This document shows, in pieces, positions 42,784 through 52,102 of a DNA stretch of 64,000 nt. Each line of letters begins with the position of its first letter. Position 1 is the first letter of the stretch. The notes under the pieces were generated by a model, which did not search any database, had not been told where the DNA came from, and saw only the letters and a list, made by a program, of their open reading frames with translations. The position numbers were made by a program, and so were the translations under genes. The DNA comes from Sediminibacterium sp. C3 (GTDB lineage Bacteria > Bacteroidota > Bacteroidia > Chitinophagales > Chitinophagaceae), in assembly GCF_000508085.1 (NCBI RefSeq), contig NZ_KI669560.1, positions 1,643,228 through 1,707,227 on the forward strand, written 5' to 3'.

Positions 42784-44615
42784 TTTTTTTGGGAGCCGCA
42801 TTGGTGTTTGTCCCCATTGCAAAGCGACTAGGCATTGGTAGTGTGCTGGGCTACATTATCGGAGGTGTAGTTATTGGCCCCTTTGTACTGGCATTTATTG
42901 GAACAGAGGGAGAAGATATTATGCATGCGGCGGAGTTTGGCGTGGTTATGATGTTGTTTTTAATTGGATTGGAATTAAACCCGCAATCTTTCTGGAGAAT
43001 GCGGAGACGAATTGTTGGGATGGGGGGCTTGCAGATGCTTTTAACCAGTATCTTATTTTTTCTTTTCTTCTATTTTGGGTCAGGAATGGAACTAAACACT
43101 TCCATTGCATTAGCCCTTACATTCTCAATGTCTTCAACTGCAATTGTTTTACAAACATTGAAAGAAAAGAATCTCGATAAATCTCGGGCCGGGAAATCCT
43201 CATTTGCAGTTTTATTGTTTCAGGATATTGCTGTTATCCCAATCTTGGCTGCACTGCCTTTGCTAGCATTGGGAGAGGTTCAAACAAAGGTTGCCAGAAC
43301 CGGAGTGCTTGGCTGGATGGATGAAAACAGAACCATTACCATTTTAGTAGCCGTATCTAGCATTATTTTATTAGGAAGATTTGTATTTAGTCCTCTCTTA
43401 CATTTAATTGCTAGGGTTCATATGCGGGAGTTGTTTACAGCTTCAGCTTTATTTCTGGTGATTGCGGTTTCCTGGCTAATGGATCTGGCAGGTGTAAGTG
43501 CGGCATTGGGGGCTTTCCTGGCAGGGGTCTTAATGGCAAACAGTGAATTCAGACACGAATTAGAAAGTAATCTTGAGCCATTTAAAGGGCTTTTATTGGG
43601 TTTGTTTTTTACTGCAGTTGGTTCTACCATTAATTTTGGATTGATCGTACATCAGCCATTAGCCATTTTTAAGGCCGTTCTGCTTTTCATGTTATTAAAG
43701 TCATTTGTTTTATTTATTGTAGGTAAGATTTTCCATAAAGTGTTAATGCAAAATATTTTATTCACCCTCTTGCTTTCTCAAATAGGAGAATTTGCATTTA
43801 TCCTTATGGGATCCATTGGTATGCTTGGACTACTGGAAAAAGAAATGCTTGATTTTTACATGGCGGTAATTACTATCAGTATGATTATGTCCCCCATTTT
43901 ACTGTTTGTCAATGAAAAATTTATTGCCAGTAAGATTATTTCTAATAAAACAGAGGAGAAAGAATATACAGTGGATCCAAAGGAACACAATGATATCATA
44001 ATTGCCGGATTTGGTCATTTTGGAAGTACATTGGGTAGGTTTTTACGGGCAAATGGGGTAGAAGCTACCATACTTGATAATAATAGTGAGCAGGTAGTAT
44101 TGCTACGTAAAATGGGATTTAAAGTATTTTACGGGGATGCTACACGTACTGCAATTTTAGATGCGGCAGGTGCAGCTCACGCAAAAATCCTGGTATCAGC
44201 ATTGGATATACCAGAAAAGAATATTGAACTGTCTGCGCTGGTTTCTAAACACTATCCTCATTTAAAACTTTTTTTTAGGGCAAAAAACAGATTAAATGCC
44301 TATTAGCTAATAGATAATGGTATAAATAATATCTATAGAGAATCCATTCATGCTTCTGTTTATATGGGCGTAGATATTCTATCAGAATTGGGTTTCAGAA
44401 AATATACTTCGCTAAGGAAAGCCAATGATTTTATACTTCATGATAATAATGCGCTTAAAAAACTCTCTGAACACAGACACGATTACGACAGCTATCTTAA
44501 ATCTGTAAAAGAAGAGATAGAACAGCAGGAAAGATTGCTGGCAGAAGACAGAAAATTCATTGAGCACAAACCGGATAATGCCTGGGATAAGTCGAAGCTG
44601 GTTGCTAATGATTAA
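42753..44615 (+). pseudogene. KefC/KefB-like potassium/proton antiporter, interrupted by in-frame TAG
   Basis: The product is a CPA2 cation/proton antiporter with a cytoplasmic RCK/TrkA-N regulatory domain. The barrel of about twelve helices spans residues 1-385 and has LFLIGLELNPQSFWRMRR and STAIVLQTL. The TrkA-N domain starts near 413 with IIIAGFGHFGS. A TAG at 44304-44306 replaces codon 518, inside TrkA-N, where relatives have a Glu-like residue after LNAY. Beyond it the same frame continues with good family sequence (LIDNGINNIYRESIHASVYM) to 44615, for a total of about 620 codons. The truncated form keeps the whole transport domain. Nonsense mutation, sequence error and readthrough are all possible. 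Confidence 0.88.
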
Positions 44616-45672
44616 TACAAATCTGCCTTTTTTCTGCCTGACTTTCTTTGGCTGCCTCAATGATTTTCATCACGTTTTTTCCATCCGTTCCTGAAATGCT
44701 AAGGGGTTCATGGTGGCGAATAGCAGAATAAATATTTTCGTAGTAAAGACCATAGTTTCCAGGCAAACTGGCGATATTTTCTACTTTTTCAACACCGTTA
44801 TGTATTGAAATTAGTTTTCCGGCGAATTCTTCTGGCTCAACTCCCCAGTAATCAGTGAAGGGTTGCTCTTGTTTCAGTAAGGCACTCTCCTGAATATCTG
44901 CCCGCTGCTTAATCAAACTTCCTTTACTACCATGTATCAGATAGGCCTCCACTGGATAGGGAACCAGTAAACTGCTGATCAGGGTTACGCGTAAATTATT
45001 ATACAATAAATGAATCAGAAAGTCATCGTCAACCATTGATTGCGTTCTGAGCGTTCTGATATGAGCTTCTACAGCGTTGGGCATTCCAAAGAGTACCAGG
45101 GCCTGATCAATGATATGGGGGCCTAAATCCATTAGCAATCCCGCACCCGGTCCAGGCTGTTCCTTGTGAAGTTTGGCACTTAAAATGTCCTTGAATCTTT
45201 CAAATCTTATAGTAGCAGTATGAATTGTACCGAGTAATTGCTGACTTACAATTTTTTGGACGGTCTGAAAATCACTATCCCATCTTCTGTTCTGATAAAC
45301 AGACAGTATTCTTTCCTGTTTTTCGGCCAATTCAATCAGTATATCTGCCTCCTTTACCGAGGTTGTAAAAGCCTTTTCCACAACAACATGCTTACCTGCC
45401 AGTAATGCTTTTTGCGCATATTCAAAGTGGGTTGCAGTGGGCGTATTCACTATTACCAGTTCAATTTCATCGTTATCCAATATTTCTTCTAGTTGTTGAA
45501 CTACCTGAATAGAAGGATAGTCTTCTGAAGCGGTTTTTTTGTTACGTTCCCAAACAGCTGCTAACTCAAAACCAGCATGGTTATGAATAAACGGGGCATG
45601 AAATACTTTTCCGGACATTCCATAGGAAAGCAGTGCTGTTTTAATAACTGGGGATTGTTTAGTGCTTTTCAA
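44605..45672 (-). CDS. Gfo/Idh/MocA family oxidoreductase
   Basis: This 355-residue NAD(P)-dependent dehydrogenase acts on sugars or related polyols. The Rossmann fold begins IKTALLSYGMSGKVFHAPF (a G-x-S-G-K variant) and the EKP-like motif reads VEKAF, with Ala in place of Pro. The C-terminal substrate domain has LMDLGPHIIDQAL. The SYGMSGKVFHAPF type is the Oxidoreductase_YjhC-like group whose exact substrates are unknown. The start codon appears to be TTG at 45672, since no ATG precedes the Rossmann fold. It overlaps the secreted protein gene upstream by 14 bases and the convergent kefC-like gene by 11. Confidence 0.85.
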   Translation of the reverse strand: MKSTKQSPVIKTALLSYGMSGKVFHAPFIHNHAGFELAAVWERNKKTASEDYPSIQVVQQLEEILDNDEIELVIVNTPTATHFEYAQKALLAGKHVVVEKAFTTSVKEADILIELAEKQERILSVYQNRRWDSDFQTVQKIVSQQLLGTIHTATIRFERFKDILSAKLHKEQPGPGAGLLMDLGPHIIDQALVLFGMPNAVEAHIRTLRTQSMVDDDFLIHLLYNNLRVTLISSLLVPYPVEAYLIHGSKGSLIKQRADIQESALLKQEQPFTDYWGVEPEEFAGKLISIHNGVEKVENIASLPGNYGLYYENIYSAIRHHEPLSISGTDGKNVMKIIEAAKESQAEKRQICINH

Positions 45673-46486
45673 ATTGATATTGTGTGCTGATGATTAAACT
45701 TTTGTTTCTGTCTTTTGCAATTTCCTTTTCCCTTAAACCATTGGGGTAATAGGAATAGTTCCAGTGGGTAATATTTCTTCCATTCAATCCTATCTGAATC
45801 ATTTTGATCAATTGCCCGTTCTCATTGTATTCAAAAACAAAATCAGGCAGTAGTTTTTGGGCTGTTGTGTTATACCTTACGATATCACTTATTCGGTTTT
45901 CGGAATTGTAATAGAAGTAATAGGTTTCAATTTTCTTGTCTTTTTTAATCCATGTTTCCTCTAGCACCAAGCCGGCTGAGTCGGTCTGAAATTCAATTGT
46001 TACAGAATCCATTCCGCTTGTTTTCTTAATCATTTTTTTGGGAGTTCCTCCTGAACTATATTCCCATTGATGCAATTCAGAAATGCTACTACCGCTGGCG
46101 CTGTCTTTGGTGATAGATATAAGCGTAGTTAAAAGTCCATTGGGATTGTACTGGTATTCTATAATTGTCTCTGTTCCCGGCTTTTTAATTGTTGTTTTTT
46201 TTAGCCGCCCCAGTTCATAAAATTGGTAAACCAATTCTTTGATGCTGTTATTTTCAGAAAGGGTTCTGGTTATTTTTTTGCCATCCGTTGGTATTTCTGT
46301 TCGGCTTAATATGGTTACATTACCTTCTGCATCTATACCAGTACCTGAAATTAGTTTAATCCTGTTTTTTCTAATAATCTCGTAATTCTTTTGTGTTTGC
46401 TGTAAACCAATCAGATCTGTATAATAATACTGTCCGGATACCAGAGAATACTGGGTGATAAATAAAAACAGCATTAAGCCCCTCAT
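45659..46486 (-). CDS. Secreted protein with YD-like repeats, function unknown
   Basis: The 275-residue product has a signal peptide (MRGLMLFLFITQYSLVSG). The mature part consists of repeated short beta units with a Y-x-x-N-G-x-L core: YQYNPNGLLTTL, FEYNENGQLIKM and YSYYPNGLREKE. These resemble the RHS/YD or wrapped-beta repeats of cell-surface proteins. No catalytic domain is visible. It lies upstream of and overlaps the oxidoreductase gene, and has a clear promoter at 46501-46508. A role is not inferable. Confidence 0.65.
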   Translation of the reverse strand: MRGLMLFLFITQYSLVSGQYYYTDLIGLQQTQKNYEIIRKNRIKLISGTGIDAEGNVTILSRTEIPTDGKKITRTLSENNSIKELVYQFYELGRLKKTTIKKPGTETIIEYQYNPNGLLTTLISITKDSASGSSISELHQWEYSSGGTPKKMIKKTSGMDSVTIEFQTDSAGLVLEETWIKKDKKIETYYFYYNSENRISDIVRYNTTAQKLLPDFVFEYNENGQLIKMIQIGLNGRNITHWNYSYYPNGLREKEIAKDRNKSLIISTQYQFEKH

Positions 46487-46500
46487 AATTACACTTTATT

Positions 46501-46508
46501 CAAATTTA
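46501..46508 (-). promoter_or_regulatory. -7 promoter element of the YD-repeat protein operon
   Basis: The minus strand reads TAAATTTG, a full match, 14 bases before the ATG at 46486. Confidence 0.65.
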
Positions 46509-46553
46509 CTACCTTCGGCCTTATCTTATAATATGTATTTTTAAAGAAAAAAA

Positions 46554-47565
46554 TTGTCTGGCTTAACTGAAAGAAAAGAAAAGAACTGTTTGAACTGTAA
46601 TGCTACAGTTCATGGGAGGTACTGTCATGTCTGCGGACAGGAGAACACGGAGCCCCGCGAAAAGTTTGGTCATATGCTTACCCATTTTGTTTTTGACCTA
46701 TTTCATTTTGATGGGAAGTTCTTCAGAACCATGAAGTACCTGTTGCTTAAGCCAGGTTTCATGGCGCAGGAACATTTAAGGGGGGCGCAGGATGGATTAT
46801 CTTCATCCTATAAGACTTTACATATTTACATCGGCCTTTTTCTTTTTATTCTTTTTTATGGTGAGCCCTGGTAAAGTTGATGTGAATATTGAGAGAAATG
46901 TAAATGATACTTCATCAAAGCAAATGAGTGACAGTGCAATCATTGCCCAAAGCGATTCTGTTAGCGCAGAAATATTAAAGCTTGACAAGGATTTTTCAAG
47001 TATAAAGGAGTATGATTCTATTCAGCAAAGATTACCCACTGAAAAGCGGGATGGCTATATTGTTCAAAAGCTACAGCGGCAATACCTGATTTTGAAAGAG
47101 AAATACCCCTCCCGAAAGAATATGATGAATAAGGTTTTTGAGGTGTTTACACATCAATTTCCAAAAATGTTATTTGTTTCTCTACCCTTGTTTTCATTTA
47201 TATTGTTTCTATTGTATGCAAGAAATAGAAGCTATTATTATGTTGATCATGTAGTTTTTACGCTGCATTTTTATTCTACGGTCTTCATTCTTATTTTTCT
47301 TGCAATCTGTTTGAATATATTTTTGGATTGGTCTGAAGTATATTTAATCCAAAGTGCAGAAGGTAAAAATTATTTGAATGGCGCTATAGGTTCTGAATAT
47401 CTATCTCTTGTAGCTGGATATTACTGGTACCGCTCTTTAAGAAATTTTTATGGACAATCCAGGCGAAAAACTATTGTAAAATTCGGATTACAATTGTTTA
47501 TCAATATGTTTTTATTTTCTCTTTTATTCCTCTTATTCTTTCTTTTTTCTTTCATGATAATCTAA
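46554..47565 (+). pseudogene. DUF3667 membrane protein, interrupted by a one-base frameshift
   Basis: DUF3667 proteins are Bacteroidota membrane proteins with an N-terminal zinc ribbon; their role is unknown. The ribbon is visible as Cys12, Cys15, Cys24 and Cys27 (CLNC and CHVC). The frame then breaks at a run of six G at 46780-46785. Removing one G restores the family sequence EHLRGRRMDYLHPIRLYIF and a product of about 336 residues with four or so membrane helices, ending at 47565. As read, translation from 46554 stops at 46874. The start is TTG at 46554, because the zinc ribbon precedes every in-frame ATG. Confidence 0.82.
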
Positions 47566-47569
47566 TGCC

Positions 47570-48355
47570 ATGAATAATACTTCTGCAGCTTTTTTAAGAC
47601 TGGTTACCATAATGGACGAATTAAGGGAACAGTGTCCCTGGGACAAAAAACAAACGATTCACACCCTTCGTTCCATGACCATTGAAGAATTGTATGAATT
47701 GGTGGATGCCATTGATGCAAATGATTGGAAAGGCATTAAAGAGGAGTTGGGAGATTTATTTCTTCACTTATTGTTTTATGCCCGCATCGGTAGGGAAGAA
47801 TCAAAATTTCTGCTGGAAGATGTATTAAACGGGATTGCAGAAAAATTAATAAGACGCCATCCCCATATTTATGGTGATGTGAAAGTCAAGGACGAAGAAG
47901 AAGTAAAAAAGAATTGGCAAAAAATTAAAGCAGCTGAAGGGAAAGTAGCTCAGTCGGTTCTGGAAGGGGTACCCAAATCGTTGCCAGCTATTGTAAAAGC
48001 CCTTAGAGTTCAGGAAAAAGCAAAACAAATTGGTTTTGAATGGGAGAATAAACAAGATGTTTGGACCAAGGTAGAAGAGGAAATGAACGAGTTTTCTACG
48101 GCCGTTCAGATGGGAGATTTGGCCGAAATGGAAGGTGAATTTGGAGATATTCTTTTTAGTTTGGTTAATTATGCACGGTTTTTGCAGATAGACCCAGAAG
48201 CAGCACTGGAAAAGACCAACCAGAAATTTATCCGCAGGTTCATGTTCATGGAAAAAAAAGCAAGTGAAAAAGGCCTTACACTCGATAAAATGAATCTGTC
48301 TGAAATGGATGAATTATGGAATGCGGCCAAACAAAACCATGAATCGGATAATTAA
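47570..48355 (+). CDS. mazG: Nucleoside triphosphate pyrophosphohydrolase
   Basis: MazG splits (d)NTPs to monophosphates and clears aberrant nucleotides. The 261-residue product has two MazG domains in tandem. The first has LREQCPWDKKQTIHTL and EELYELVDAI, then EELGDLFLHLLFYA with the metal-binding Glu/Asp. The second has EEMNEFSTAV and EGEFGDILFSLVNYAR. The RRHPHIYGD segment between them is a family landmark. Its end overlaps the start of the large kinase gene by 17 bases, and it starts four bases after the DUF3667 gene. Confidence 0.95.
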   Translation: MNNTSAAFLRLVTIMDELREQCPWDKKQTIHTLRSMTIEELYELVDAIDANDWKGIKEELGDLFLHLLFYARIGREESKFLLEDVLNGIAEKLIRRHPHIYGDVKVKDEEEVKKNWQKIKAAEGKVAQSVLEGVPKSLPAIVKALRVQEKAKQIGFEWENKQDVWTKVEEEMNEFSTAVQMGDLAEMEGEFGDILFSLVNYARFLQIDPEAALEKTNQKFIRRFMFMEKKASEKGLTLDKMNLSEMDELWNAAKQNHESDN

Positions 48356-51300
48356 TCATATTCAACAGGCAGCGTACAAAAATGGTTATTTAATTATAAC
48401 TGCAGCCTGGTTATATACTTTATCTTTTATTTTCTCTAACTATTTTAGTTATAATTCCAGCCCAAATAAAGTTAGTGAGAATATTGCAGCCAGGATACAT
48501 AAGCTGGAGACCCGATTTGATAAACTTTCAGAAGATACCACGCTAATTGCAGGATTAATTTATGATACTGTACATGCAGATGTTCCTTTAGAGCTGCAAA
48601 AAGAACAGGCCGGTTATTTTGTATATGAATTAAATGCCAGTCAGCCATCCAGGCTGGCCTATTGGAGCACTAATAAAATTTCAGTACCCGAAAAGGAACT
48701 TGTTAGTTTTAACCCAGTAAAGTTTGTAAACACTTCAAATGGGCAGTTCATTTTGCTTAAAAAGAAAATGACCCTGAAAGGGAAGAGTTTCTGGCTGGTA
48801 AATATGATTCCTGTAAAATGGGCTTACTTTATTCAGAATAAATACTTTGTTTCTGATTTTGCTGATTTTCCAGGGTTGGATGAACAATACACAATTGCGG
48901 ATGTCATCACTGAGAATCCTGTTTACAGTAAAAATGGGGAGTATCTTTTCAGCCTTCAATTGAAAGAGGGCAAAAGGTTTATTGCTTATGATATAGTAAC
49001 CATCTTATTCAGATTAATCTCTGTTTTTCTTCTGTTTACCTTTATTCATGGCATAACCCTTGAACTCATTAGAACAATTAATTTTAAGACAGGAATTGTA
49101 TTTCTGATTATCAATGTTTTCTTTTTAAGGTTAGTCGCTTATCTTTTTCCCTTCCCATTTGATTATTCCAAACTTCCTTTGTTCGACCCAACCATTTATG
49201 CTTCCAATTGGGTGAATTCCTCTTTAGGGGCATTGTTAATTAATGCCATTTTATTTTACTGGGTACTGAGATTTGTGAAGATTCATTACGTAAATACAAC
49301 AGAAGAAAAGCCAGTAATGAGCAGCTTTAGTGTTGTTTTAAGACTATTTGTTTTAACTACTGCTGCTTTTATAGTAGTTAGTGTTATTCAAAGTTTAGTA
49401 AGAGATGCCAAAATCTCATTTGATGTAACCAATTTTTTCAGTTTAACAATTTACAGTACTATAAGTATTGTTATTCTTTGTTTTCTGGCACTGGGCTATT
49501 TTTATTTGTCACAAGTGCTAACCATTAAAATGATTATGAGCGGATCGGGTAAGTTTTTCCCGATATTGGTAATTGTGCTGAGTGGATTTTGTAATATACT
49601 GCTGATAAACAATTTTAGTCAGGGTATATTTTACCTGCTTCTGATAGTCTGGGTAATTGTTTATTTTCTCATTCTTCATATCAGGCGTTCAGATATGAAA
49701 ATTCAGATTATTAAATCTCCTTTTTTTATATTCTGGGTAATGTTTTTTGCTCTTTCGATTGCTTCCCTGGTAATATACCAGAAAAGAAATGTTGAGTTTG
49801 AACAAAGGAAAAGAATAGCTGAAAAGCTTGCAATACAATCTGATCCTTCCGGAGAAAGCCTGCTAAAAATAGCTGCATCCAATTTTAACAATAGTTTCTT
49901 AAGTGATAATTTTCAGCGTTTTAGTGAAAGTGAATACACTAATAAATTCATTAAAGACAGTTTGATTAACCAGAATTTTTCAGGTTATCTCAATAAGTAT
50001 GATACCAGAATATACACGTTTGACAGTTTGTTCCATCCATTGTTTAACGAAGATTCTCTTAACTATTCATCAATTAAGACGATTGTGCTGAATCAGGCAA
50101 TTGCAACGGATGTTTCAGATTTGTTTACTTACTACAATAACGCAAATGGGTTCAATTATATTTATCAGGTAGATGTAGAACGAAACAATACTACCATTGG
50201 TCATTTGTTTGTTTTAATGAAATCGAAGAGATACAAGAGCGAAGCCTTGTATCCGGAATTATTTAACCAGTCTCAGGATGTAATTGCGAATATTAATAGT
50301 GATTACGCATATGCAATTTATAGTAAGGGTAGACTGATTAATCATTTTAACAACTATAATTTTCCAACAGTTTTAACTGCTAACGAGAACCCTGTTTTTG
50401 AGTTTACTTACCGAAAAACCAAAAATCATATAGAGCTATGGTATAATGCAGGAAATGAAAGACAGGTTGCTGTGGTTAAGCAGAATGCATGGTTTATTGA
50501 ATCAATTACCTTATTTGCTTATTTGTTTTGTTCGTTTCTGTTGATCATTTTTATTTTTCATATTGGGTCTCTTTTGGTGGATGCAAAATTTAATTGGCAC
50601 CAAATGGTTGCTTTATTAAGATTAAATATCCGATCGCAGATTCAAGCCACTATTATTTTTGTGAGTGTATTCTCATTCCTTGTAATTGGGGTAGCAACCA
50701 TTTCTTTTTTTATTTATCGGTATAATTCTACCAATGAAGAACGACTGACCAAATCTATACAGGTCATGGCGAATGAAATGAACGCCAAAATTATTAGTAT
50801 TCTGGCCACAGATGACGAACCCAATAATCCCGGTATAAAGAATGAACTGGAGAATATTATTGCAGAAATTTCTGATTTGCATAATGTAGATATTAATTAT
50901 TACAGTGCTTCAGGTGATCTGATTATTTCTACGCAGCCCTATATCTATAATAAGAACTTGCTGAGCCGGAAAATGGATCCAATTGCTTTTTATGAAATGC
51001 AACGAAATAACCGTATTCGGTTTATTCAGTCTGAATCAATAGGTGGATTCAAATACACGAGTATATATACGCCCTTATTATCCGAAACTGGAAATACATA
51101 TGGCTATTTAAATATTCCTTATTTAAATTCTCAGCTGGAACTTAATCAGGAAATTTCAGGGTTTCTTGCTACACTCATTAATTTAAATGCGTTTATATTT
51201 TTATTGGCAGGAGCTATTGCTTTTTTCATTACCAACAGAATTACTTCGTCGCTCAGGTTAATTGGCGCAACTATGCAGAAAATGAGTCTGGAAGCAAAGA

Positions 51301-52085
51301 ATCAGCCTATTGAATGGTATAGAAACGATGAAATTGGCGCCCTGGTGAACGAATATAACAGCATGGTTAAAAAGTTGGAAATAAGCGCTGAATCTCTTGC
51401 CAAGACCGAACGAGAGGGCGCATGGAGAGAGATGGCCAGACAGGTTGCCCATGAGATTAAAAATCCACTCACTCCCATGAAGCTAAGTATTCAATATTTG
51501 CAGAATGCGGTGGAAAGAGGGGCTCCCAATGTACAGGAATTAAGCCTTAAGCTGGCTAAAACACTGATTGAACAAATAGATCAGCTGGCCAAAATTGCCG
51601 GCGATTTTTCACAGTTTGCCAATATAGGAAACGTAAAGCTTGAAAAATTTTCTATCGTTCCCATACTGGAATCTTTTCAGCATTTGTACGAGGGAGATGA
51701 TACTGTTAGCATTGATTTAGATAATCAAGCCAGGATTGTTACAATAGAATCCGACAAAGTGCAAATCAATCGCTTGTTCATGAATTTAATTCAGAATGCC
51801 ATAGAAGCAGGAAAAGAGTTCTCTGGGAAAGCCCGGATTCAGATACTTCTGAAAAATGAGGGGAATTTTCTTATGATTCTATTACAGGATTATTCAGGTG
51901 GAATTCCTGCCTCAATGAAACCCAATATGTTCAGACCTAATTTTACTACCAAGTCTGCAGGAACCGGTTTGGGACTGGCTATCTGTAAAGGCATTGTAGA
52001 GCAGGCCAATGGACAAATCAGCTATCTGTCAACAGATGGGGTTGGAACGCTTTTTACCATTCAATTTCCTATTGCTAGCGTGTAA
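48339..52085 (+). CDS. Very large NtrY-like membrane histidine kinase
   Basis: This 1248-residue sensor kinase is about twice the usual length. Residues 1-480 contain one amino-terminal helix, a periplasmic domain of about 170 residues and eight or so further helices. A second periplasmic domain (about 490-735), two more helices, a third sensor region (about 800-935) and a HAMP linker follow. The kinase core has H-box QVAHEIKNPLTPMKLSI (His1038), N-box NLIQNAIEA, and G-box GTGLGLAICK. The core is of the NtrB/NtrY type. No response regulator is adjacent. The ATG at 48339 overlaps the mazG end; a longer frame starts at 48309. Confidence 0.88.
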   Translation: MNRIINHIQQAAYKNGYLIITAAWLYTLSFIFSNYFSYNSSPNKVSENIAARIHKLETRFDKLSEDTTLIAGLIYDTVHADVPLELQKEQAGYFVYELNASQPSRLAYWSTNKISVPEKELVSFNPVKFVNTSNGQFILLKKKMTLKGKSFWLVNMIPVKWAYFIQNKYFVSDFADFPGLDEQYTIADVITENPVYSKNGEYLFSLQLKEGKRFIAYDIVTILFRLISVFLLFTFIHGITLELIRTINFKTGIVFLIINVFFLRLVAYLFPFPFDYSKLPLFDPTIYASNWVNSSLGALLINAILFYWVLRFVKIHYVNTTEEKPVMSSFSVVLRLFVLTTAAFIVVSVIQSLVRDAKISFDVTNFFSLTIYSTISIVILCFLALGYFYLSQVLTIKMIMSGSGKFFPILVIVLSGFCNILLINNFSQGIFYLLLIVWVIVYFLILHIRRSDMKIQIIKSPFFIFWVMFFALSIASLVIYQKRNVEFEQRKRIAEKLAIQSDPSGESLLKIAASNFNNSFLSDNFQRFSESEYTNKFIKDSLINQNFSGYLNKYDTRIYTFDSLFHPLFNEDSLNYSSIKTIVLNQAIATDVSDLFTYYNNANGFNYIYQVDVERNNTTIGHLFVLMKSKRYKSEALYPELFNQSQDVIANINSDYAYAIYSKGRLINHFNNYNFPTVLTANENPVFEFTYRKTKNHIELWYNAGNERQVAVVKQNAWFIESITLFAYLFCSFLLIIFIFHIGSLLVDAKFNWHQMVALLRLNIRSQIQATIIFVSVFSFLVIGVATISFFIYRYNSTNEERLTKSIQVMANEMNAKIISILATDDEPNNPGIKNELENIIAEISDLHNVDINYYSASGDLIISTQPYIYNKNLLSRKMDPIAFYEMQRNNRIRFIQSESIGGFKYTSIYTPLLSETGNTYGYLNIPYLNSQLELNQEISGFLATLINLNAFIFLLAGAIAFFITNRITSSLRLIGATMQKMSLEAKNQPIEWYRNDEIGALVNEYNSMVKKLEISAESLAKTEREGAWREMARQVAHEIKNPLTPMKLSIQYLQNAVERGAPNVQELSLKLAKTLIEQIDQLAKIAGDFSQFANIGNVKLEKFSIVPILESFQHLYEGDDTVSIDLDNQARIVTIESDKVQINRLFMNLIQNAIEAGKEFSGKARIQILLKNEGNFLMILLQDYSGGIPASMKPNMFRPNFTTKSAGTGLGLAICKGIVEQANGQISYLSTDGVGTLFTIQFPIASV

Positions 52086-52102
52086 TTTTTCTTTGCTTAC
52101 GT

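Noticed and set aside
44364..44615. A separate 83-codon gene after kefC
   Set aside because: It is in the same frame as kefC beyond the TAG and matches the tail of the Kef regulatory region.
40975..44615. A novel defence island (MFS, KefF, KefC)
   Set aside because: All three are known transporter or ancillary families with an obvious physiological link; no nuclease or recognition domain is present.
46792..47565. An independent membrane protein starting at 46792
   Set aside because: It lacks the zinc ribbon that DUF3667 proteins carry; the ribbon is just upstream in the other frame.
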